64,000 nucleotides of DNA, taken from NCBI RefSeq assembly GCF_001401755.1, contig NZ_KQ474102.1:72595-136594 (forward strand), in the 5' to 3' direction. This DNA is from Aquimarina longa SW024 (GTDB taxonomy: Bacteria > Bacteroidota > Bacteroidia > Flavobacteriales > Flavobacteriaceae). Positions 48,364 to 57,547 of the stretch are shown here, piece by piece; position 1 is the first letter of the stretch, and each line of letters begins with the position of its first letter. Both the position numbers and the translations under genes were made by a program. Below the pieces are notes generated by a model. That model did not search any database and was not told the origin of the DNA. It saw nothing but the letters and a program-made list of their open reading frames with translations.

Positions 48364-50580
48364 ATGCTAAAACGAATTTTTATTTTCTCTATCTTAATTC
48401 TTATAGTATTTTTAAGCATTTACGCTAAGAGTAAACAGGATTTCTGTGAGAAATGGAATAAACTACTCGATACAACAACCAATGTAGATTTAAAAATACG
48501 ATATAGTAAGCAAATAGTTTCTAAAGCAGATCCTTTATGTAAAGTACGAATTTATGCAAAAATAGGAGCATTCTATCATCAGAAACAAAAACTTGATTCT
48601 GTAGTACATTTCTACACTAAAGCGATCAAATTAGGAGAACACATAAAAATCAAAGAAGAAGAACTCTGGTCTATGTATGCTAACAAATCGTTTTTTTTAG
48701 TTAAAAATAACAATCAAAAAGAAGCTTTAATTTTATTACAAAACGTAAAAAGACTTATTAAAAACGATATCAATAATAATGCATGGTTAGATTATTATGC
48801 TAGTCATGAATTAATTGCAGAAAAAAACAAAGATTATTATAAAGCTATAGCGTATTCAGATTCTACAATCCAATTAAAAAGAAGAATCAATGATACAACT
48901 AGCTTACCTACTAATTACAATAATATAGGATCATATTATTATCTTTCTTCTAATTATGAAGAAGCTATCAAAAATATATTATACGCTACAGAATTAAGAG
49001 AAAAACAAGATAATCCTAAGGGTTTAGAAACTAATTATCATAATCTAGGGCTTTTTTATGTAGAATGGGGGCAGTATGAGACTGGAAAAAAATTTATTAA
49101 GAAAAGTATTTCTAGAGCAAAAGAAGTAAGAAATCATCATGGACTTATGCTTGCTTATTCAACATTAGCAAGATGCTATCGAAAATTACAAGAAAATGAT
49201 AATGCAATTAAAACCGTAGATTCTATCTTAGTTCTTGCTAAAAATCAAAAAGATGATATAACAGTTGCTGGAGCCTTAAGAGAAAAAGGTTGGGTATATC
49301 TTAATAATATAAAGCAGTATGATACCGCAGAAAAATATTTTATAAAATCTCATGAGATCATTAAGCTCTCTAATAATAACAATAACTTACATCAATCTTT
49401 TAAAGCTTTAACAGAAGTATACATTAAGAAAAAATCATATAAAAAAGCAGGGAAATATTTAAAACTATTAGAATATATAACAAAAAGAATGACTCCCTTA
49501 ATTAATCAGCAAGAACTACATAAAAGATATAGTGAATATTATGAAGAAATAGGGCAACCCTCTTTAGCAATTGATCATCTTAAAAAGTACTACACTATTA
49601 AAGATGCTATTGCTAATGAAAAAGTAAAAACTCAAGTAGCGCATCTCGAAAAAAAATATGATACAAAAAAGAAAGAATTAAAAATTGTAACTCTTAATAA
49701 AGAAAAAGAAAAGCAAAAAAAAATAGCAATACAAGCAAAGTCTAGGCAAAATTTATACTTATTGGCTACCTTTTTTTTATTATCCTTATTAATTACTGGA
49801 ATATGGGCTTTTCGAAAATTACGCAAACAGCAAAAAGAACTAGTCTCTATAAATCAAGTTAAAAATAGGTTATTCTCTATCATTGCTCATGATCTTAGAG
49901 GAATGATCATACCATTTCAACGATCTGGTAAAATTTTAAAATATCATATTGACAAAGAAAACTTTCATCGCACTATAGAAATTTCTCAAGAGTTAGAAAA
50001 AAACTCAGAAAACCTTTCTTACATGCTTGACAATCTACTGAATTGGTCTTTAGAACAAATGAATGGATACAAAATTAATCCTGAAAAAATCTCTATAAAA
50101 AACCAATTTCGAGAACTTATTGCTAGTTTTGAACAGCAAACAATCTATAAAAAAACCAAAATTAATTTAAAATATAAAGAAGATATACTTATAGAATTCG
50201 ATAAAGGAGCTTTTAATGTTATATTTAGAAACCTAATTAGTAATGCATTAAAATATACTGAAAATGGAACTATAACTATTGAATTTAAAAAAGAGTTAAA
50301 TTCTTTTATATGTTCAATTATTGATACAGGTATAGGAATGTCTGAGAAGCAACTTCAACAGCTATTTACAATAGAAAAAGAACAATCTACCATAGGGACA
50401 CAAGGAGAAAAAGGTACGGGGATAGGTCTTAATTTAGTATATCGTTTTGTGAAGATGCATAACGGCAAAATTACAGTATCGTCAAAAAAAGAAATTGGCA
50501 CACAGTTTGAATTAAATATACCTATATTACAATCATTAAAAATAAAAGAAGAGAATGTATCAAAATTCTTTTCTACATAA
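48364..50580 (+). CDS. TPR-containing sensor histidine kinase
   Basis: The 738-aa product has a signal-type N-terminus (1-22), a periplasmic array of about seven TPR units (for example NYNNIGSYYYLSSNYEEAIKNI, YHNLGLFYVEWGQYETGKKFI), a coiled-coil (about 420-455), and one membrane helix (LYLLATFFLLSLLITGIWAF, about 460-480). The HisKA phospho-acceptor is His 509 in IIAHDLRGMI. HATPase motifs are FRNLISNALKYTENGT (N box), DTGIGMSEKQL and GTGIGLNLVYRF. It is followed after 14 bases by a LytTR response regulator, its likely partner. The input signal is unknown; TPR sensors of this type are common in flavobacteria. Confidence 0.92.
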   Translation: MLKRIFIFSILILIVFLSIYAKSKQDFCEKWNKLLDTTTNVDLKIRYSKQIVSKADPLCKVRIYAKIGAFYHQKQKLDSVVHFYTKAIKLGEHIKIKEEELWSMYANKSFFLVKNNNQKEALILLQNVKRLIKNDINNNAWLDYYASHELIAEKNKDYYKAIAYSDSTIQLKRRINDTTSLPTNYNNIGSYYYLSSNYEEAIKNILYATELREKQDNPKGLETNYHNLGLFYVEWGQYETGKKFIKKSISRAKEVRNHHGLMLAYSTLARCYRKLQENDNAIKTVDSILVLAKNQKDDITVAGALREKGWVYLNNIKQYDTAEKYFIKSHEIIKLSNNNNNLHQSFKALTEVYIKKKSYKKAGKYLKLLEYITKRMTPLINQQELHKRYSEYYEEIGQPSLAIDHLKKYYTIKDAIANEKVKTQVAHLEKKYDTKKKELKIVTLNKEKEKQKKIAIQAKSRQNLYLLATFFLLSLLITGIWAFRKLRKQQKELVSINQVKNRLFSIIAHDLRGMIIPFQRSGKILKYHIDKENFHRTIEISQELEKNSENLSYMLDNLLNWSLEQMNGYKINPEKISIKNQFRELIASFEQQTIYKKTKINLKYKEDILIEFDKGAFNVIFRNLISNALKYTENGTITIEFKKELNSFICSIIDTGIGMSEKQLQQLFTIEKEQSTIGTQGEKGTGIGLNLVYRFVKMHNGKITVSSKKEIGTQFELNIPILQSLKIKEENVSKFFST

Positions 50581-50594
50581 ACTATTTATGGATA

Positions 50595-51311
50595 ATGAAT
50601 ATATATATAGTAGAAGATGAGATTTTTCATTTAGAAGATCTTAAAATTACTTTAGAAGAGTTAGGATATACTTGTATAGGAAACTCTAATGACCCTTTTG
50701 AAGCACAAGAACAAATTGGAAAACTAAATCCAGAAGTTGTTCTATTAGACATCCATCTTAATGGAAAACAGGCAGGAATAGATTTAGGAAGAAGAATTAA
50801 AACCCTTTATAACATACCTACCTTATTCACCTCTTCTGATTGCAGTCCCACTATTATATCACAAGCTGCTGATATTGAACCTATAGCATATATCACTAAA
50901 CCAATTAATAAAAAAGATTTACAAGCTGCCATGATTCTTGCAGAAAAAAAGATTTCTACTATTAAAAATAAAAATACTGCCGAAGAGCCATCAAACGTGT
51001 TTATTAAAAGTGGTAACAAGCTAGTAAAAGTAACTATCGACTCCATTCTTTTTGCCCATACTGATTCTAAAAATTATTGCTCATTAGTAACATCTGATAA
51101 TAAAAAACTTTCTGTCCGGTATTCTATTCTTGGTCTACACAAACTCTTAAATAATGATGTCTTTGTACAAACACATCGCTCTTATATTATTAATTGGAGA
51201 AAAGTAAATTTTTTTTATGAATCAGACCAGACTATAGAAATAGAAGGATACCGTATTCCTGTAGGACGAACATTTAAAAGTGATGTTTATAAAAAACTAA
51301 AAATAATTTAG
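50595..51311 (+). CDS. LytTR-family response regulator
   Basis: The 238-aa product has an N-terminal receiver domain (MNIYIVEDEIFHLEDL, phospho-acceptor Asp 52 in VVLLDIHLNG, conserved Lys in YITKPINKKDL) and a C-terminal LytTR DNA-binding domain (about 140-238) with FIKSGNKLVKV, ILFAHTDSKNY and the end VQTHRSYIINWRKV plus GYRIPVGRTFK. LytTR regulators bind repeats in target promoters. The kinase gene lies just upstream, forming a two-component operon. The triplicated lipoprotein genes downstream are a possible target but are separated by 677 bases. Confidence 0.94.
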   Translation: MNIYIVEDEIFHLEDLKITLEELGYTCIGNSNDPFEAQEQIGKLNPEVVLLDIHLNGKQAGIDLGRRIKTLYNIPTLFTSSDCSPTIISQAADIEPIAYITKPINKKDLQAAMILAEKKISTIKNKNTAEEPSNVFIKSGNKLVKVTIDSILFAHTDSKNYCSLVTSDNKKLSVRYSILGLHKLLNNDVFVQTHRSYIINWRKVNFFYESDQTIEIEGYRIPVGRTFKSDVYKKLKII

Positions 51312-51988
51312 TCAAATTCTACTTCTAATAATCACACTAATTTTTGCCGTCTAATGATATTAATATTTTATTCTTAGGTCAAACAATTAAGATAGTCTAA
51401 TGTCGCTAAAAAAATATTCTCCTTCTCTAAATGCGTACAGTATTATCAATCCAAAATTAAATTATATAATAGCTCATTTTTTTATTACAAAAGAAAGTTA
51501 ACCGTTATTGTTTACCCAAAGAAGAATAGCTTATTCTTAGCTTAATTAAATAACAAATATAAAATCATGCAGTTTAGTCATGTTTTGAAGTATTATTAAA
51601 AAAACAGTTATATTCCATTAAATTCACAACAAAAACAACATAAAATAGTTTTTCAATAATTTAAACCATATAATACAACCTAAAATTATTCAGAAACACA
51701 ACTCCCAATGTTACCAAATTGTTAATTCTAGTGTTTTTTTAAAGAGAATTAGAAGTATTGATTATTCAATAAAACAAATGAAAAATTGAATAAAAATCAT
51801 AAGATAACTTAACTGTATTAAACAATTCAAAAATGATGTTATGAGTCTATTAAAAACTTCTCAATTCATTTTCTATTAACTTATTAATCTCAAGCAGTTC
51901 GTTAATCTATTTTTAAGATTTCATGTCTTTTTTTTAGATACATTTGTCCTCGATTTAACCTAATATACAAAACAAAAAAATAAAAGTG
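51312..51988. other. Intergenic region before the triplicated lipoprotein genes
   Basis: The 677 AT-rich bases contain only very short frames. The one clear element is TACATTTG at 51939-51946, a -7 box match about 43 bases before the first small lipoprotein start. No terminator for the LytTR gene was found. Confidence 0.5.
51939..51946 (+). promoter_or_regulatory. -7 box for the small lipoprotein gene cluster
   Basis: TACATTTG fits TAnnTTTG and lies 42 bases before ATG 51989. It appears only upstream of the first copy, so the three copies are probably one transcript. Confidence 0.45.
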
Positions 51989-52171
51989 ATGATCAAAAAA
52001 TTCCTATCTCTACTTGCTATTACTGCTGTTCTATGTTCATGTGAAGCAGAATCAGTTGATGAAAGTGTTTTTACTTCAGAAAAAGAACCTACGGAGACAA
52101 CTCCTGAAAATGAAAAACCTATAGAAGTTATAGATTCGTCTAATGAAGTGAAAAATGATCTAAATTTTTAA
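51989..52171 (+). CDS. Small acidic lipoprotein, copy 1 of 3
   Basis: A 60-aa product with a hydrophobic signal ending in AVLCSC. ATG 51989 is chosen over the GTG just before it. The mature chain after the lipobox Cys is about 42 residues, acidic and Thr/Pro/Glu-rich (ESVDESVFTSEKEPTE) and ends KNDLNF. No family recognised. This copy differs from the others at FLSLLAITAVLC. It is the first of three tandem copies with a 203- to 205-bp period. Confidence 0.75.
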   Translation: MIKKFLSLLAITAVLCSCEAESVDESVFTSEKEPTETTPENEKPIEVIDSSNEVKNDLNF

Positions 52172-52191
52172 AAAAACAAAAATAAAAAGTG

Positions 52192-52377
52192 ATGATCAAA
52201 AAATCCCTATCTCTACTTGCTATTACAGTTATTCTATGCTCATGTGAAGCAGAATCAGTTGATGAAAGCGTTTTTACTTCAGAAAAAGAACCTACGGAGA
52301 CAACAACTCCTGAAAATGACAAACCTATAGAAGTTATAGATTCGTCTAATGAAGTGAAAAATGATCTAAATTTTTAA
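52192..52377 (+). CDS. Small acidic lipoprotein, copy 2 of 3
   Basis: The 61-aa product is nearly identical to its neighbours; it has one extra threonine codon (ETTTPEND) and Asp in place of Glu before KPIEV. ATG 52192 follows the repeated leader AAAAAGTGATG, which is part of the duplicated unit. Lipobox VILCSC. Role unknown. Confidence 0.75.
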   Translation: MIKKSLSLLAITVILCSCEAESVDESVFTSEKEPTETTTPENDKPIEVIDSSNEVKNDLNF

Positions 52378-52396
52378 AAAACAAAAATAAAAAGTG

Positions 52397-52579
52397 ATGA
52401 TCAAAAAATCCCTATCTCTACTAGCTATTACAGTTATTCTATGTTCATGTGAAGCAGAATCAGTTGATGAAAGCGTTTTTACTTCAGAAAAAGAACCTAC
52501 GGAGACAACTCCTGAAAATGAAAAACCTATAGAAGTTATAGATTCGTCTAATGAAGTGAAAAATGATCTAAATTTCTAA
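52397..52579 (+). CDS. Small acidic lipoprotein, copy 3 of 3
   Basis: The 60-aa product has the copy 2 signal (SLSLLAITVILCSC) and the copy 1 type middle (ETTPENEKPIEV), so copies look like products of successive duplication or gene conversion. It is followed by a strong terminator at 52598-52630, which closes the cluster. Role unknown; a lipid-anchored surface or signalling peptide is conceivable. Confidence 0.75.
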   Translation: MIKKSLSLLAITVILCSCEAESVDESVFTSEKEPTETTPENEKPIEVIDSSNEVKNDLNF

Positions 52580-52597
52580 ATTACATATAATTTATAT

Positions 52598-52630
52598 AAA
52601 AAAAGAAGTCCAAATTGGGCTTCTTTTTTT
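52598..52630 (+). terminator. Terminator of the small lipoprotein cluster
   Basis: AAAAAAAGAAGTCC pairs with GGGCTTCTTTTTTT across a 5-base loop, with one G-T pair, and ends in seven T. Confidence 0.93.
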
Positions 52631-52744
52631 ATGTAAAAATCTGAATCATACTAAAATATATGCACATTAACTGATCTCTATTTAGACATCAGAAAGCAAA
52701 ATAGGTCAACAAAATAATGTATCTTTAGAAAAATATCATTGTTA

Positions 52745-53248
52745 ATGCATCCTATAGCAAAGTTATTATTATTATTTGGGTTTTGTTTTTTACAGAGTAC
52801 TGCTCAGGATAAATCTAATGATCAATATAGAGCATTTGATTTTTGGATTGGAGAATGGAATGTATATAAACATAACACTGATTCTATAGTAGGAAAAAGT
52901 AAAATAGAATCTATTATAGATAATAAAGCCATTAGAGAAACCTATCATTCTACTTCATCTAAATATCAAGGTACTAGCCTTAATAAATACAACCCTAGAA
53001 CGAATCAATGGGAACAGTTTTGGGTAGATAATAGTGGACTTACATTACATCTTCAAGGGAATCTTAAGCATCGTAAAATGATATTACAAAATGAGGTTGT
53101 CACTAAAAAAGGAGCTTTATTAAATAAAATCGAATGGCAAAAAAACACTGACGATACCGTAAGACAGACTTGGTACCAAAGTACTGATAAAGGAAAAAAT
53201 TGGAACATCATTTTTGATGGTGACTACAAGTCTTCAAAAAGTAATTAA
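52745..53248 (+). CDS. Secreted DUF1579-like protein
   Basis: The start is set at ATG 52745 (167 aa), two codons into the longer frame that begins at TTG. A signal peptide ends near residue 20 (QSTAQD). The body begins YRAFDFWIGEWNVY, the hallmark of DUF1579-type beta-barrel proteins, and continues with SKIESIIDNKAIRETYHS, SLNKYNPRTNQWEQFWVDNSG and RQTWYQSTDKGKNWNIIFDG. These proteins resemble lipocalin-like ligand binders; no activity is established. TATCTTTA at 52720-52727 is a near match to the -7 box. The gene stands alone. Confidence 0.8.
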   Translation: MHPIAKLLLLFGFCFLQSTAQDKSNDQYRAFDFWIGEWNVYKHNTDSIVGKSKIESIIDNKAIRETYHSTSSKYQGTSLNKYNPRTNQWEQFWVDNSGLTLHLQGNLKHRKMILQNEVVTKKGALLNKIEWQKNTDDTVRQTWYQSTDKGKNWNIIFDGDYKSSKSN

Positions 53249-53596
53249 ATCAAATCGTAACTTATATAAATTCTTATAAATAACAACACTTTAAGATCAG
53301 TTTTTCTAAATAGTTCCAAGAAATCTGAAAATTCTTTTAGCGATAGAAAATCTAATGCAGCTTTCATCTCTATTATATTAATCTCAGTAATATATTTTAC
53401 TCACATCTTAGTATATAATTGATTTTTAAAATTAGAAATACTAAACATATCTATTTATATCAGAATCATGACTTTTCTTCTATTTTTCAAAGAATTTTAT
53501 ACCATTTACATAAAATATGGATATGTAGAATCACATCACTTAAATTTTAAATCATAATATTTTGACAGAAAAAAATAGTAGAAAAATACTATCTAA
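53249..53596. other. Intergenic region between converging genes
   Basis: The 348 bases between the DUF1579-like gene and rimO are AT-rich with no credible frame, repeat or terminator. Confidence 0.5.
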
Positions 53597-54898
53597 CTAA
53601 ATAACTTCTCCGTATAAGTCAAAATCTTCGGCTTCATAAATTTTTACTTTTGCAAAATCACCTGTTTTGAGATAATGTTTAGATGCATCAATTAACACTT
53701 CATTATCTACATCTGGAGAATCAAACTCTGTTCTTCCTATAAAATAATTTCCTTCTTTACGATCCACAACTATTTTAAACTCTTGTCCAATTTTTTGTTG
53801 ATTTAACTCCCATGAAATTTGCGATTGAATTTCCATAATCTCATTAGCGCGTTCCATCTTTATTTCTTCTGGGACATCATCTTCTAAAGTATAGGCATGT
53901 GTATTCTCTTCGTGCGAATATGTAAAACATCCTAAACGTTCAAAACGCATTTCTCTCACCCACTCTCGTAGGGTTTCAAAATCCTCTTGTGTTTCACCTG
54001 GATATCCTACAATAAGTGTTGTACGAATAGTCATTTCAGGAACAGCTTCTCTAAACTCTTTTAAGAGTTTAGTTGTTTTTGCTTTAGTTGTTCCACGGCG
54101 CATCGATTTTAATATAGGATCTGCTATATGTTGCAGAGGTATATCAATATAATTACACACCTTTGGTTCTGCTTTCATTACCTCTAGAACTTCCATTGGG
54201 AAACCTGTTGGGAATGCATAATGTAACCGTATCCATTCTATTCCTTCTACCTTTACTAATGCTCTAAGTAAATCTGCTAGTTTTCTTTCCTTATAAAGAT
54301 CTAATCCATAGTATGTTAAATCCTGAGCAATTAAAACTAGTTCTTTAACACCATCAGCAGCTAATTTCTCCGCTTCTATCACTAATTCTTCAATTGGTGT
54401 AGATTTGTGTTTTCCTCGCATTAAAGGAATAGCACAAAAAGAGCATGGTCGATCACATCCTTCTGCTATTTTTAAATATGCGTAGTTTTTTGGGGTTGTT
54501 GTTAATCGCTCTCCAATAAGCTCATGCTTATAATCTGCTCCTAATGCTTTTAATAATCCAGGAAGTTCTGTTGTCCCAAAATACTGATCAACATCTGGTA
54601 TCTCCTCTTCTAGGTCTGGTTTATAACGTTCAGAAAGACACCCTGTAACAAAAATTTTATCTACTGCTCCATCTTCTTTTTTCTGCACATATTCTAAAAT
54701 GGTATTTACAGATTCTTCTTTAGCATTAGCTATAAAACCACAGGTGTTAATAACAACAATATTCCCTTCCTCTTCATGAACAACTTCTTTATTGTTTGCT
54801 CGCAATTGCCCCATTAATACTTCGCTATCATATACATTCTTACTACAACCTAATGTAACTACATTAATCTTATTCTTCTTTAATGTCTTTGTTCTCAT
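53597..54898 (-). CDS. rimO: Ribosomal protein S12 methylthiotransferase RimO
   Basis: The start is set at ATG 54898 (433 aa), because the longer frame starts at TTG and runs through a TATCTTTG promoter box. RimO is a radical-SAM enzyme that adds a methylthio group to an aspartate of S12. The N-terminal UPF0004 domain has the cysteines in LGCSKNVYDSE, NTCGF and TGCLSER (18, 53, 87), which bind an auxiliary FeS cluster. The radical-SAM motif is CDRPCSFC (148, 152, 155), and the C-terminal TRAM domain ends with KVKIYEAEDFDLYGEVI. In many Bacteroidota rimO follows ftsY directly; here two genes lie between. Confidence 0.96.
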   Translation of the reverse strand: MRTKTLKKNKINVVTLGCSKNVYDSEVLMGQLRANNKEVVHEEEGNIVVINTCGFIANAKEESVNTILEYVQKKEDGAVDKIFVTGCLSERYKPDLEEEIPDVDQYFGTTELPGLLKALGADYKHELIGERLTTTPKNYAYLKIAEGCDRPCSFCAIPLMRGKHKSTPIEELVIEAEKLAADGVKELVLIAQDLTYYGLDLYKERKLADLLRALVKVEGIEWIRLHYAFPTGFPMEVLEVMKAEPKVCNYIDIPLQHIADPILKSMRRGTTKAKTTKLLKEFREAVPEMTIRTTLIVGYPGETQEDFETLREWVREMRFERLGCFTYSHEENTHAYTLEDDVPEEIKMERANEIMEIQSQISWELNQQKIGQEFKIVVDRKEGNYFIGRTEFDSPDVDNEVLIDASKHYLKTGDFAKVKIYEAEDFDLYGEVI

Positions 54899-55205
54899 AT
54901 CTTCTGAATAAAGGTGTGCAAAGATACGAGGATAAAACAAAGTTTAAGGTATAAATTCAATAACTATATAGATTTAACCCTGATTACTCTATAGTCCTAT
55001 ACTAACTTAAACAGATATTTGGTTATATTATAATATATAAGCTAATCAAATGACTTTCATCGTGTACTATCTAAGCGATATAATGAAAAAAGGTAACATA
55101 TCTCTTCTACTTTAAATACTATTTATCTCTTGTTCTAATAATAGTTTTATAGGTACTTATATTTTATGCAAAAAATTAAAAATTCTATCTAAATTTAAGA
55201 TCATA
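54899..55205. other. Intergenic region upstream of rimO
   Basis: Besides the rimO -7 box, the 307 bases contain no frame or repeat of note. No terminator for the upstream kinase gene is evident. Confidence 0.5.
54919..54926 (-). promoter_or_regulatory. rimO promoter -7 box
   Basis: TATCTTTG on the minus strand fits the TAnnTTTG consensus, 20 bases before ATG 54898. It supports the shorter start. Confidence 0.55.
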
Positions 55206-57380
55206 TTAATTAAAACAATACTCTATAATTTTCTGGTATAGTATAGATTCTTTATAAGGTTTACTAACGACATCTGTTAACCCTAGGCGTTTTAAATCTT
55301 CGGAACTGAAGTCTATTTCTACTGCAGTAAGTGCTAAAATAGGAATATTATGATCTTTTTCTCTAATTTTTAAAGTCGCATCATAACCATTCATCACTGG
55401 CATATGTATATCCATTAATATAAGATCATAATAGCATAAAGGTTTAGAATTAAAGGTTTCGACTGCTACCAAACCATTATCGCAAATAGAAAATTCCATC
55501 TTATTTTTTTTTAGTGTTTTTGCTATAATCAATTGGTTTAATTTATGATCTTCTACAACTAACACTTGTAGTCCTTCTAGCTTTTTTAAATCAATATCAG
55601 TTATTTCTTTAGGTATTTCTAGCTCTATATATTTAAAAGCTAAACTAAATGAAAATTGACTCCCTTTATTTTCCTCACTCTCTATATTAATAGTGCTCTC
55701 TAGCGATTCTAAGAGCTGTTTTACAATCGATAACCCAAGTCCACTACCTTGGAATTCTTTATTTATATTCTGTGATTTTTGTCCAAATTCATCGAAAATT
55801 CCCTTTTGATCAGCCTTAGAAATACCAATACCGGTATCTTTTACTTCAAATAAAATTCGACAAGTAGTATTGCTCTTATTTTCTAAAATAGCACTAACCC
55901 AAACTGTCCCTCCTTCTGTAAACTTTATAGCATTGCTTATTAAATTAATAAGGATCTGATTGAGTTTTAAATGATCACCATGTAGTATTTTAGGAATGGT
56001 AGGATCTATACTTAAAAGTAAGTTATCATTTTTATTTTTTAATTGAACCGTAAATGTATCGACAACTTCTTGAATACATTCTCTAAATTTAAAATCAGAG
56101 TTTTGAGCTTCTAATCGATATGAATTAGATCTATAATGATTTAACATATTATCAACTAACAATAATAAATGATTAGATGCATTTTTTAAAAACTGTAAAT
56201 ATTTTTTTTGACTAGGTCTTGGTGATTCTTCTAATAAAATATTATTAAACCCTATAACAGAATGTAGTGGTGTTTTAATTTCATGGCTAATCATCGCAAT
56301 AAATTTTGATTTTTGCTCTGAAATTTTAACTGTACTTTCTCTTAGTTTCTTAAGAGTTTTATTTTTTTTAGATAATATAATGATACTTATAATAAATAAT
56401 ATTACAAAAAAAGAGAGTAATAACAGTGAATATTTTAAACGCTTTTTTTGTTCTTTTTGCAACGCTACTTCTTTTTGAGCAATTTCGAGTGCTAAAACAT
56501 TATCTTCAAATTGCTTAAGCTCTTCATTTTCTTTTATTTTCTCCTCTAAAAGTTCTTTATTATACTTTTTATCGTGTTTGGCATACGATAAATGATAATC
56601 AAAAGCTTTAGTAGAATCTTTGATTTGTATATAATACTCATAATAACGAAAATAAATAGTAGCTATATTTTTGTCATCTCCCTGTCTTATATAATAGTCT
56701 AACGCTTTTTTCAAATAGATATCTCCAGACTCAAAATCATCTGACTTTATATCTGCAACACCAATAATCATCCAAGAAAGTGCACGAACTTGATCTAAAA
56801 AACGATCATATTTTTTAGAAGAAAAACCCTGGATTACCTGTATTGCTTTTCTTGCATATGTTTTTGCTTTTTCATATTCTTCTTTCTTATAATAATAATT
56901 AGCTAGATTTACTAAAGGAGATGAATTATGAGTTTTATTATTTGTTAAAACAGCATATTTAATAGCTTCATTATATTTAGAAAATGCTTCTTTTTCTTTT
57001 TTCATATCCAGAAGCAAGCTAGCATAAGTGTTATAAATACCTGAAAGTTCTGATATTTGGTGAATATCTTTTTGGTATTGAATCGCTTTTTTATAATAAA
57101 TCTCAGAGTTTTTATAATCTTTTACTGCTCTATAGATCGTTGCGTAATAAAAATAAGAAGCACCTATTAAACTGTCTCTTTTATATTTTTCAGCTAATGC
57201 AAAAGCATCATTTACAACTGCCATTGCTTGAGTATTTCTGTTTTTATTTCTTAAAAACATTGACTCGCTAAACATATTTTTTATACTATCATCTATAGTC
57301 ATTTTAGGCACTTCTTGCGCATAACTAACAGTAAGTAGTGTATATAGAAATATTATGATATAAGAAATAGATAGCTTCAA
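55206..57380 (-). CDS. TPR hybrid sensor histidine kinase/response regulator
   Basis: The 724-aa product starts at TTG 57380; no in-frame ATG precedes the signal peptide (1-22, SYAQ), so the rare start is required. A periplasmic TPR region (about 40-270) is followed by a coiled coil and a membrane helix (about 314-335, SLLLLSFFVILFIISIIIL). The HisKA domain has His 366 in MISHEIKTPLHSVIGF, the HATPase domain has NLISNAIKFTEGG and GSGLGLSIV, and a C-terminal receiver has Asp 657 in LILMDIHMPVMNG. A receiver without output implies a phosphorelay through a separate Hpt protein; one is encoded at 62741-63079. The neighbours are rimO and an amidase. Confidence 0.9.
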   Translation of the reverse strand: MKLSISYIIIFLYTLLTVSYAQEVPKMTIDDSIKNMFSESMFLRNKNRNTQAMAVVNDAFALAEKYKRDSLIGASYFYYATIYRAVKDYKNSEIYYKKAIQYQKDIHQISELSGIYNTYASLLLDMKKEKEAFSKYNEAIKYAVLTNNKTHNSSPLVNLANYYYKKEEYEKAKTYARKAIQVIQGFSSKKYDRFLDQVRALSWMIIGVADIKSDDFESGDIYLKKALDYYIRQGDDKNIATIYFRYYEYYIQIKDSTKAFDYHLSYAKHDKKYNKELLEEKIKENEELKQFEDNVLALEIAQKEVALQKEQKKRLKYSLLLLSFFVILFIISIIILSKKNKTLKKLRESTVKISEQKSKFIAMISHEIKTPLHSVIGFNNILLEESPRPSQKKYLQFLKNASNHLLLLVDNMLNHYRSNSYRLEAQNSDFKFRECIQEVVDTFTVQLKNKNDNLLLSIDPTIPKILHGDHLKLNQILINLISNAIKFTEGGTVWVSAILENKSNTTCRILFEVKDTGIGISKADQKGIFDEFGQKSQNINKEFQGSGLGLSIVKQLLESLESTINIESEENKGSQFSFSLAFKYIELEIPKEITDIDLKKLEGLQVLVVEDHKLNQLIIAKTLKKNKMEFSICDNGLVAVETFNSKPLCYYDLILMDIHMPVMNGYDATLKIREKDHNIPILALTAVEIDFSSEDLKRLGLTDVVSKPYKESILYQKIIEYCFN

Positions 57381-57547
57381 TATAATAGAGTAATACTATT
57401 TAGATTCATTCCTTAGCTTACGAAAATACAAAACAAGCATATAATGTAGAGCTATAATATATTTAAACACTTAGTAAGAATACAAGTTATATATTTTATC
57501 ACTAAATAATCATAGTGTATCTGCTAAATTTAAACCAGATACAATGA

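Larger units (their letters stand above)
51973..52579 (+). repeat. Three tandem copies of a roughly 204-bp gene unit
   Basis: The unit comprises a short A-rich leader ending in AAAAGTGATGATCAAAAAA and the whole lipoprotein frame. The copies differ by a handful of substitutions and one triplet insertion in copy 2, so the amplification is recent or is kept uniform by recombination. Confidence 0.92.

Noticed and set aside
55206-55275. tRNA or small RNA genes in the AT-rich gaps
   Set aside because: No cloverleaf with the GTTCxAxTC arm was recognised by eye in any gap; a covariance-model scan would be decisive.
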